DNA from: Chloroflexota bacterium
Lineage (GTDB): Bacteria; Chloroflexota; Chloroflexia; Thermomicrobiales; UBA6265
Reading direction: 5' to 3'
DNA: 19,915 nt
Assembly: GCA_023423795.1 (NCBI GenBank)
Contig: JAFAEX010000314.1
Location: 1-19,915, forward strand
Shown here: positions 13,790 to 19,758 of the stretch, in pieces
How the letters are laid out: each line of letters begins with the position of its first letter
Numbering within the stretch: position 1 is the stretch's first letter
The notes under the pieces: model-generated
What the model was told of the DNA's origin: nothing
Databases searched by the model: none
Seen by the model: the letters and a program-made list of their open reading frames with translations, nothing else
Position numbers and translations under genes: made by a program

Positions 13790-13943
13790 GGCGACAGGCG
13801 ACAGGCGACAGCGAAACGCTCGCTGCCGCGGGTGCCAGCCTCGATCATCCAGGGCGGCTACCATTTGTCGCCTGTCGCCTGTCGCCTGTCGCCTGTCGCC
13901 TGTCGCCTGTCGCCTGTCGCCTGTCGCCTGTCGCCTGTCACCT
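13789..13943. repeat. Heptamer element 2: 3 copies facing 11 inverted copies
   Basis: Three aggcgac units begin on the last base of the pheA stop codon (13789-13809). After a 57-nt core come eleven tandem gtcgcct units (13867-13943), ten exact and the last changed to gtcacct. The right part of the core, ggctaccatttgt (13856-13868), is the reverse complement of part of element 1, so the two elements lie in opposite orientation around pheA. The element fills almost the whole pheA to MqnA-like gap, and its last unit touches the downstream ribosome binding site. Confidence 0.95.
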
Positions 13944-13957
13944 TCGGAGAACGACCG

Positions 13958-14773
13958 ATGCGCCTCCTCCTGCACGATACGCTGGCGACGATGCCCTGGA
14001 CCGTCCCGGCCCGCGAGGGCTGGCTCGATGCGCCGGACGGGGTGGAGGTCGTGCTGCTGCCGGACCTGAACGCGGGCGCGGTCGGGCCGGGGGACGCCGC
14101 GCTGCTGCCGTCCCCGGAGGCCGCGCTGCTGGAGGCGAGCCACGCGATCTGGCCGACCGTGGCCGCGGTCTTTTCCAGCGACGGCCCGGTGTCGTTGCGC
14201 ACCCCGGTGCGCCCGGACGAGGTGACGCGCACCCCCGTGCGGCTGGCCGGCTGCTCCAGCGTGGGCGAGTTGCTGGCCCGCGCGACGCTGCGGACCTTCT
14301 ACGGCATCGAACCCACCGCCTGGACGAGCGCGGAGGACGCGGTGGCCGAGGTCGTGGTGCTGGAAGGGGCGGACGCCCTGCGTCCGCCCGAAGGCGGGTT
14401 CGCCGAGGACCTGTCCCGCGCCTTCTTCATCATGACCGGGCTGCCGGCGATCACCCACCTGCTGGCGCTGCCGGACCCGCCGGAGGACGCGCCCGCCGCC
14501 GAGCCGGTGGACGGCGCGCGGCTCGCGGCGGCGCTCGACTGGCTGGAACGCGCCCGCGCCCTGTCCCACGAGCGGCGCAAGGAGTGGCGCGGCGCGCTGG
14601 TGGACGACGGCGTCGCCTCCGACCGGCTCGGCGCCATGTTCGCCGGGATGCGCACCGCGCTGGAGCCGGACGACCGCAAGGCCCTCACCGCGCTGCTCTC
14701 CCACGGCGGGCGCGGCACGCCGTACCCGACCTCGCCGAAGTTCCGGATCGTGGAGGTGCGGACGCAGGGGTAG
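13958..14773 (+). CDS. Divergent MqnA/MqnD-like protein
   Basis: A 271-residue soluble protein resembling, distantly, the MqnA/MqnD group of periplasmic-binding-fold enzymes of the futalosine route to menaquinone (MqnA dehydrates chorismate). Supporting stretches are GDAALLPSPEA (45-55), the PVRLAGCSSVGELLARATLR block (93-112) followed by FYGI, and EDLSRAFFIMTGLPAITHLL (150-169), which corresponds to the DLGxxWxxLTGLPFVFA segment of MqnA. The canonical SYLNT start of MqnA is absent (RLLLHDTLATMPW instead), so substrate and activity are uncertain. ATG at 13958 has GGAGA at 13946-13950. It follows pheA on the same strand, separated only by the heptamer element. A longer frame from 13832 translates the repeats and is rejected. 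Confidence 0.6.
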   Translation: MRLLLHDTLATMPWTVPAREGWLDAPDGVEVVLLPDLNAGAVGPGDAALLPSPEAALLEASHAIWPTVAAVFSSDGPVSLRTPVRPDEVTRTPVRLAGCSSVGELLARATLRTFYGIEPTAWTSAEDAVAEVVVLEGADALRPPEGGFAEDLSRAFFIMTGLPAITHLLALPDPPEDAPAAEPVDGARLAAALDWLERARALSHERRKEWRGALVDDGVASDRLGAMFAGMRTALEPDDRKALTALLSHGGRGTPYPTSPKFRIVEVRTQG

Positions 14774-14921
14774 GCGTGGTTGGGTGCGACCACCATCGCT
14801 GCTCGGCTCAGCCTCCCGCGGGTGTTCGGACCGCACGCACTTGGATTACGAATTGTGCAGGCGATAGGCGACCGTAGGGCGCGGTCCGCCGCCGTGACGA
14901 CGAGTGATGGCGTGAAGGGCG

Positions 14922-15509
14922 TCAGCCAGCGGTACCACCCTCGCAGCAACCGGGTCCGGACCCCTTGATGCAGCAGCTGTTCGACCCCTGCACGCCGCCG
15001 CAGTTGACCCGGCACTCTTGCGTCTGCTCGTCGCAGCAATGGTCGTCGCCACAACAGACCTGCCCAGGTCCGCAGCAGCCGGGTTGGTGCCCCTGCGGGC
15101 ACGCCTTGCTGCCTTCCTGCCAGCAGCCGCCGCAGATGGCCACCGGCCGGCTCGGGTGGCAGCAGTAGTCGTTCCCATTCGGTCCCGAACACACCACGTC
15201 GCAGGCCCGTCCGTTGGCGCAGCAGAACAGGCCGCATTTCCCGTCGTTCGGGCAGGGCGGCTTCCCCGATGGGCAGCGGCACCGGCCCTTCTGGCAGGTC
15301 AACCCGGAGCCGCATTTCGTGCCGTCCCTCGCCGGCTTGCACTTGCCCTTCGTGCAGCGCTTGCACTCGCCGCACGGCTTTTTGCACTTGGCCGCCTCGG
15401 CGTCCCCGCCGCGTATCGCCGCGATCACCGCGAGCAGGCCAAACGCGGCGCGCCGGCTCGCCGGGGAGCCGAGCGACCTCGCGAGGGCATCGAATCGGCT
15501 GGGGTCCAT
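14922..15509 (-). CDS. Cysteine-rich secreted protein
   Basis: A 195-residue protein with 32 cysteines, most in CC or CxxC pairs after residue 40. The N-terminus MDPSRFDALARSLGSPASRR is followed by a hydrophobic stretch AAFGLLAVIAAIRGGDAEA, a probable export signal with a twin-Arg-like SRR and likely cleavage near AEA. The mature part has a Lys/Cys-rich start (KCKKPCGECKRCTKGKCK), then repeated small Cys knots (LFCC, DYCCHP, PGCCGPGQVCCGDDHCC). This N-terminus and Cys-rich style are, from memory, common to a large family in Thermomicrobia-like genomes; its function is unknown and adhesion, metal binding or protease inhibition are all possible. ATG at 15509 has GGAGGT at 15515-15520. A strong promoter lies about 250 bp upstream, giving a long leader. 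Confidence 0.83.
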   Translation of the reverse strand: MDPSRFDALARSLGSPASRRAAFGLLAVIAAIRGGDAEAAKCKKPCGECKRCTKGKCKPARDGTKCGSGLTCQKGRCRCPSGKPPCPNDGKCGLFCCANGRACDVVCSGPNGNDYCCHPSRPVAICGGCWQEGSKACPQGHQPGCCGPGQVCCGDDHCCDEQTQECRVNCGGVQGSNSCCIKGSGPGCCEGGTAG

Positions 15510-15873
15510 CTCGTACCTCCGGGCGACGAGGCGGACCGCGCTCCGTTGCGCGGCGTAGACGTCGGTGGCGTCGCCCCGAGGTGCGCGGGCGACCGGGGCG
15601 GCAAACGACGGGCCAAGGAGCCCACATGGGGTCGTCTGGCGATGGGCGCGCGCCGGGTCGCATTACGCCGGCTGGCGAGCGGCTCGGATGGGGATTCGGA
15701 CGGGCCGAGGGGGTTCGGAGGTGTCGTCGGGCGTCACTTCATCGGCGAAGGCGCAGGGACATCATTCTTCAATACAAGTCGTTTGTCAATAGAAGACACG
15801 GGCGGCATGCGAGCGCCCGGCGTGCTGCCGTCGCGTGCCGCGGTCGCGGGTCGCGACCTTACTCCGGCTCGGC
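15510..15873. other. Long leader and promoter of the Cys-rich gene
   Basis: This 364-bp gap separates the HxlR gene stop from the Cys-rich gene. It has no credible gene. The promoter at 15761-15789 would give a minus-strand leader of about 240 nt before the start codon. The promoter lies in an AT-rich island (15760-15795) that stands out from the surrounding sequence. No riboswitch fold was recognised in the leader. Confidence 0.6.
15761..15789 (-). promoter_or_regulatory. Sigma-70-type promoter TTGACA-N17-AATGAT
   Basis: On the minus strand, consensus TTGACA (15789 to 15784) is followed after exactly 17 bp by AATGAT (15766 to 15761, four of six consensus bases). It is the best promoter match in the window and points at the cysteine-rich protein gene, downstream of the HxlR stop. 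Confidence 0.7.
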
Positions 15874-16572
15874 TCACGCGGTCGGGGCGTCGGCCGAGCC
15901 GTACTCGCGCCTGATGCCGGCGAAGGAACTCAGCGCCAGCCAGTCCGGAAAGCCGCGCACGAGATCCCGCGGGCCGTCCAGTTCGATCAGGCCGCCGCGC
16001 AGGGCGTCGGCGAAGGGCTGGTGGCCGAGCCAGACCCGGTGCATCGCCAGCGTGTCGGCGCGGACCACGAGGTCCACCTCGAACCCCGGCGGGTCCCAGC
16101 ACACGGAAGGCGCGCCCGGCTCCAGCAGCAGCCAGTAGCGCCCGGCGGGCGAACCGACGAAGTCGAACTGCACGACCACCTGCCGGTCGGGGAGGCGGTC
16201 GGCGTTGAGCCGGCGGTGCATGTCCCACATCAGCAGTTGCGGATCCAGCGCGTCCTCGTCGAGCAGCGGGTCGAACCAGCGGTGGCTCCACTCGCCGAGG
16301 CGCACGATGACGTCGTAGAGGTCGCGCCCCGCCGGCGTCAGGTGGTATTCGACGGCGCGGTTGCCGGCCGCGTGCCGCTCGACCAGCCCGGCGCTTTCGA
16401 GGAAGCGCAACCGCTGGATCAGCAGCGAGCGCGAGATCCGCGGCAGGCCGCGCTCCAGTTCGTTGAAGCGGCAACTGCCCATCAGCAGTTCGCGCAGGAT
16501 CAGCGGCGTCCACCGCTCGGCGATGATCTCCGACGCCTTCGCGACCGGGCAGAACTGGCCGTACTGGGTCAT
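15874..16572 (-). CDS. HxlR-family regulator with SCP2-like C-terminal domain
   Basis: A 232-residue transcription factor. Residues 1-100 form an HxlR winged helix: FCPVAKASEIIAERWTPLIL with Cys8, then FNELERGLPRISRSLLIQRL and AGLVERHAAGNRAVEYHLTP. Residues from about 125 on are not part of the usual HxlR (about 120 aa) and resemble a sterol-carrier SCP2-like domain (FEVDLVVRADTLAMHRVWLG, then GLIELDGPRDLVRGFPDWL), suggesting that a hydrophobic ligand is sensed. ATG at 16572 has AAGGGGG upstream (complement of 16578-16584). It is divergent from the ACAD-like gene, and an imperfect palindrome lies between them, so it probably controls that oxidoreductase pair and itself. Confidence 0.88.
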   Translation of the reverse strand: MTQYGQFCPVAKASEIIAERWTPLILRELLMGSCRFNELERGLPRISRSLLIQRLRFLESAGLVERHAAGNRAVEYHLTPAGRDLYDVIVRLGEWSHRWFDPLLDEDALDPQLLMWDMHRRLNADRLPDRQVVVQFDFVGSPAGRYWLLLEPGAPSVCWDPPGFEVDLVVRADTLAMHRVWLGHQPFADALRGGLIELDGPRDLVRGFPDWLALSSFAGIRREYGSADAPTA

Positions 16573-16610
16573 CGCGTCCCCCTTCGCCGGGGATCACCGG
16601 GCTGCGTAGC

Positions 16611-16634
16611 AGGTCCATTTATTGTACTTGTCCT
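16611..16634. promoter_or_regulatory. Candidate HxlR operator in divergent promoter region
   Basis: aggtcca (16611-16617) and ttgtcct (16628-16634) form an imperfect inverted repeat (five of seven bases) around an AT-rich centre holding tttattgtac. On the minus strand TACAAT (16626 to 16621) is a good -10 for the hxlR-like gene. On the plus strand TTGTCC (16629-16634), 16 bp, TAGGAT (16651-16656) is a possible promoter for the ACAD-like gene. The palindrome overlaps both. Confidence 0.45.
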
Positions 16635-16761
16635 GTGTTTCCATGCGCGTAGGATCGTCGTGCGGTCGCTGCTGGGGCGCCCGCCAACACCGGCGCTTCG
16701 GGCCACCCCGGTCGGGCGGGAGCGGACCGAGCCACCAACGCATGAACCGATGGAGACGACG

Positions 16762-17961
16762 ATGCCTACCCTCGAAGCGACCCGAACCGGCTACCGGCCG
16801 CACGCGATCTCCCCGGACGACGACCGCTTCGTCGCACTCGCCGCCGAACTCGGGCAGGAATTCGCCGCCCGCGCCGCCGATCACGACCGCGACAACACGT
16901 TTCCCGCGGAGAACTTCGACCGCATGCGCGAGGGCGGCTACCTGCGCCTCGCCGTGCCGGAGGAATTGGGCGGGCTCGGCGCGACCATGCGCCAGGTCTG
17001 CTACGCGCAGGCCGAACTGGCGAAGCACTGCGCCTCCACCGCGCTCGCCGTCAATATGCACCTCTACCTCGTGCTGTCCAACGCCTACCGCTGGCGCAAG
17101 GGCGCGGCGTCCGCCGAAGGCGTGCTGCGCCGCGTCGCCAGCGACGGCATCGTGCTGATGACCAGCGGCGGCTCCGACGGCATCTGGCCATCGGCGACCG
17201 CGATCCGCGACAACGGCGGCTACCGCCTGACCGGCCGCAAGATGTTCTGCTCGCAAGCGCCGGTCGCCGACGTGCTGGTGACGATGGCCGCCTACGACGA
17301 CCCCGCCGAGGGCACGGTCGTGCTGCTGGCGGGCATCCCGACCGGCAGCCCCGGCGTCCGCATGGTCGAGACATGGGACACGCTCGGGATGCGCGCCACC
17401 GCCAGCCACGACGTCCAGTTGGACGACGTGGCGATCTCCGAGGCGCAGGTCGTGGCCCGGCGGCCATGGGGCAAGGTCGATCCCGCCCTGCGCGGCGCGG
17501 GCGTCCACTTCGCGCCGCCGGTGGCGTCCGTCTACTTCGGCGTCGCCGCCGCCGCCCGCGACGAGGCCGTGCGCGTCGTCGGCTCCCGGCGCGACGGCGG
17601 CGGCCACCCGCTGGCCGAGGACGCCACCAGCCAGCGCCTCGTCGGCCTGATGGACGCGAAACTGCGCGTCGCGTGGTGGGCCCTCGCCGGCGCGCTGGCC
17701 GAACTCGGAGCCGACTACGTGCCGGACGAGGCCGCGCTGGAAACCGTGATGCTCGCCAAGCGCCAGGTCGTCACCGAGGCCATCGCCGTCGTCGATCTGG
17801 CGATGGACGCCGTCGGCGGCTCCGCCTACTTCCGGCGCTCGCCGCTGGAGCGCGCCTACCGGGACGTGCGCGCGGGTTCGTTCCACCCGCTCAACCCGGA
17901 GAAGGCCCTCCTCTACGCCGGCCGCCGCGCGCTCGGCCAGCCGGTCGAGACGATCTGGTAA
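16762..17961 (+). CDS. ACAD-fold flavoprotein, probable monooxygenase component
   Basis: A 399-residue member of the acyl-CoA dehydrogenase superfamily. The fold is clear: YLRLAVPEELGGLGA (60-74), MTSGGSDG (133-140), TGRKMFCS (157-164), WDTLGMRAT (205-213) and DAVGGSAYFRRSPLERAYRD (349-368). In true acyl-CoA dehydrogenases the C-terminal segment after RD carries the catalytic Glu in a YEGT motif; aligned by eye, the position here is Pro376 in RDVRAGSFHPLNPEKALL, so the base is missing. With a flavin reductase gene downstream, a two-component (group D) flavin monooxygenase of the DszC/HpaB kind is more likely than a dehydrogenase. ATG at 16762 has GGAG at 16752-16755; an in-frame ATG at 16750 has no ribosome binding site. 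Confidence 0.85.
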   Translation: MPTLEATRTGYRPHAISPDDDRFVALAAELGQEFAARAADHDRDNTFPAENFDRMREGGYLRLAVPEELGGLGATMRQVCYAQAELAKHCASTALAVNMHLYLVLSNAYRWRKGAASAEGVLRRVASDGIVLMTSGGSDGIWPSATAIRDNGGYRLTGRKMFCSQAPVADVLVTMAAYDDPAEGTVVLLAGIPTGSPGVRMVETWDTLGMRATASHDVQLDDVAISEAQVVARRPWGKVDPALRGAGVHFAPPVASVYFGVAAAARDEAVRVVGSRRDGGGHPLAEDATSQRLVGLMDAKLRVAWWALAGALAELGADYVPDEAALETVMLAKRQVVTEAIAVVDLAMDAVGGSAYFRRSPLERAYRDVRAGSFHPLNPEKALLYAGRRALGQPVETIW

Positions 17962-18193
17962 GGGGACGTCCCGGCGTCGCCCCGCGCCACATCGTCATCC
18001 CGCGCCGCATCGTCACCCCGCTTTCCTCCGTCATCCCGAGCCTGTCGAGGGATCTCGTCGCCCGCTCGCGCCAGCCGCGACGGCGGCGGGGCCCCTCGGC
18101 GAGCGCCGCCGAACCGCGCCCGAGTCGCCGGTTCTTCGACGACATCCACCAACCCGAACCGGCGCAAACACCGCGAAACGGGGTACGACAACC
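17962..18193. other. Gap between ACAD-like and flavin reductase genes
   Basis: This 232-bp gap contains one arm of the tcatcccgag repeat (18029-18059) without its inverted partner, preceded by a partial copy (cgtcatcccgcgccgcatcg, 17994-18013). Nothing coding is recognised. The sequence before the flavin reductase ATG has only a weak purine run (about gcgaaacgggg). Confidence 0.6.
18029..18059. repeat. Single arm of tcatcccgag repeat family
   Basis: This 31-bp stretch is identical to the left arm at 1744-1774 (cgtcatcccgagcctgtcga and onward to ctcgtc). No inverse copy is visible nearby, so it is a half element or a decayed one. Confidence 0.85.
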
Positions 18194-18763
18194 ATGCTCG
18201 CACCCGTGATCCACCGCTCCCTCGACGAGGAGCGACGATTCCGCGCCGCCGCCGGCCACCTTCCCGCCGGCGTCTTCGTGATCCTCACGCTGCTCGACGG
18301 CGCGCCGCACGGCACGACGGCGACCAGCGCCGTCCTCGTCTCGTTCGCCCCGCCGCTGGTCGCCGTCTTCGTCGCCTGCCACGGCCGCACCCACGACCGG
18401 ATCGTGGCCGTCGGCGCGTTCACCCTCAACCTGCTGCGGCGGGAGGATCACGCGCTGGCCCGGCGGTTCGCCAACCCTACGCGGGCGACCGGCCGGGCCG
18501 GGTTCTCCGGCATCGACCTGCTGCCGCGCGACTCCGGACCGCCCGTCCTCGCCGGCGCGGCGGCCTGGTTCGCCTGCCGGGTGCACGACGTCGTGCCGAT
18601 GGGCGACCACGCCGGCATCGTCGGCGAGGTGACCGACTGCGCCCGCGACCCGGACGCCGCGCCGCTGCTCGCGCACCGCGGGCGGCTGCACGGGCTGGGC
18701 CGCCCGGTGCAGCCGCCCGCGTGGATGACGCCAGCGGACGCGGACCTCGCGGCGGCCTGGTAG
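18194..18763 (+). CDS. Flavin reductase-like (HpaC-type) protein
   Basis: A 189-residue protein of the flavin-reductase-like FMN-binding split-barrel family, which reduces FMN or FAD with NAD(P)H and supplies it to a monooxygenase. Visible signature: FRAAAGHLPAGVFVILTL (16-33), the FMN loop HGTTATSAVLVSFAPP (39-54), GAFTLNLLRREDHALARRFA (74-93), and AAAWFACRVHDVVPMGDHAG with GEVTDC, the usual second half. Length is typical. It follows the ACAD-like gene on the same strand, fitting a two-component monooxygenase, although 232 bp separate them. ATG at 18194 lacks a strong ribosome binding site, so the gene may have its own weak initiation. Confidence 0.87.
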   Translation: MLAPVIHRSLDEERRFRAAAGHLPAGVFVILTLLDGAPHGTTATSAVLVSFAPPLVAVFVACHGRTHDRIVAVGAFTLNLLRREDHALARRFANPTRATGRAGFSGIDLLPRDSGPPVLAGAAAWFACRVHDVVPMGDHAGIVGEVTDCARDPDAAPLLAHRGRLHGLGRPVQPPAWMTPADADLAAAW

Positions 18764-18787
18764 GCGAACCCGTCCCGCCAAACCCAG

Positions 18788-19061
18788 TTTATTCGGCATT
18801 TATTCGGTATTGATTCGGCGTTTTTTCGGCGGCGGTTTTTCCCATGAACATGCGGAATCCTGGTTTCTTCGGCGACCCCCTGCCAGCCACGCGGGCGTAG
18901 CGGAGCGGACGCGTCCGGCACGCCGTTCCGGGCGCAGTGGGTGGGAGGGGGGAGCGAATAAACTCCGATGCGGACGAAAAAATGCGTACGTACGCGGTGT
19001 TTCGTGGCCAGGCAACCGCCGAACAAATACCGAATAAACACCGAACAAATACCGAATAAAT
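18788..19061. repeat. 11-mer element: four tandem units facing four inverted
   Basis: The left side has four 11-bp units in perfect phase, 18788-18831 (tttattcggca, tttattcggta, ttgattcggcg, ttttttcggcg). The right side has four units at 19018-19061 (gccgaacaaat, accgaataaac, accgaacaaat, accgaataaat), the reverse complement of the left type. The core of 186 bp is GC-rich, lacks a convincing gene and contains the palindrome gcgtacgtacgc (18984-18995). The AT-rich arms stand out sharply from the rest of the window. Confidence 0.92.
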
Positions 19062-19209
19062 TGGCGGCGCGGGGCCCCGCCGGGTGCTGCCGTTCGCGCC
19101 CGGTGGCCGCCCGCGGCCGGCGGCGGGAACACCCGTCCGGATTCCGTATCACGTCGGCCGAATCGTGGAACCGTGGCGAGCGCCGCTCTCGTTTCGGCGG
19201 TCACGGGCG
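19062..19209. other. Gap between 11-mer element and decayed gene
   Basis: GC-rich sequence with a palindrome gcggggccccgc (19068-19079) and no recognisable gene, promoter or terminator. The minus-strand frame of the decayed Cys-rich gene runs on into it to a stop at 19149 but without cysteine pattern. Confidence 0.45.
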
Positions 19210-19735
19210 TGCGGACGCGCGGCATTGCCGGGTTCCCGACCGGGAGCAGGACGCGTTGCGCCGCGGTCCGCATCGCGTTCGCAGGCGATGCCAAACCCGC
19301 AGAATCCAGTGGAGCGGCAGAACGACGTTCCTGCCAGGGCCGTCGCGCAGTGACGGGAACCGATGCACGCCACGGCGGTGTCGTTCGGCTCGTCCTCGTC
19401 GGGATCGCAGGTGCCAGGAGGGAGGGCTCCGCCCGTGCCGATCAAGCAGGACGACAGGCCGGCGTCGCAGGTTCGCTCGGGGCAGCACACCATGCCCGCG
19501 CCGCCGCACGCCACGCCCGCCGATGTTGTCGCCCGCGCAGACCGCCCGGTCCGCGCCGTCGGCGTCGTCGATGCACCCCACGCAGGAACCCGTCGGGCCG
19601 ACGCCGGGTTCGCCGGCATACCCCGTGCCGTCTGCCACGTCCGTGCAGACGCCGGCGCTGCCGGGCAGGGTGCAGGCATCGCACGGGCCGGTGCGGGCCG
19701 CGCGGGCCGGGCATCCGCAACAAGCCGGAGGGACG
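19210..19735 (-). pseudogene. Decayed cysteine-rich secreted protein gene
   Basis: Coding sense is split over frames. One frame (about 19735 to 19525) reads ACCGCPARAARTGPCDACT, then GSCVGCIDDADGADRAVCAG. A second frame continues from about 19524 with VACGGAGMVCCPERTCDAGL, then CDPDEDEPNDTAVACIGS and CRSTGFCGFGIACERDAD. A C-terminal third part (NASCSRSG or VLLPVGN in other frames) suggests another shift near 19265, where an expected CERDADCG reads CERDADRG. The frame has no start codon: it is continuous with the stop of the LuxR-type gene at 19759. The MDxxRFDxLxRxL signal region seen in the cousin at 14922-15509 is missing. Sequencing error could explain one shift but not the absent start. 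Confidence 0.6.
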
Positions 19736-19758
19736 GGGAGGAAACCCGATGGCGCGGC

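Noticed and set aside
13867..13943. CRISPR array
   Set aside because: The units are contiguous 7-mers with no spacers, and no cas gene is present.
14827..14888. Hairpin cggaccgc/gcggtccg enclosing caggcgataggcgac, a possible relic of the heptamer element
   Set aside because: Only two degenerate heptamers and no inverse array; too weak to call as an element.
18810..19037. Small frames inside the 11-mer element
   Set aside because: They translate repeat and core sequence on both strands and have no ribosome binding site or domain.
18788..19061. Iteron-type plasmid or chromosomal replication origin
   Set aside because: Phasing is suggestive, but there is no rep or dnaA gene, no DnaA box was recognised, and the same architecture occurs with 7-mers elsewhere; kept only as a finding.
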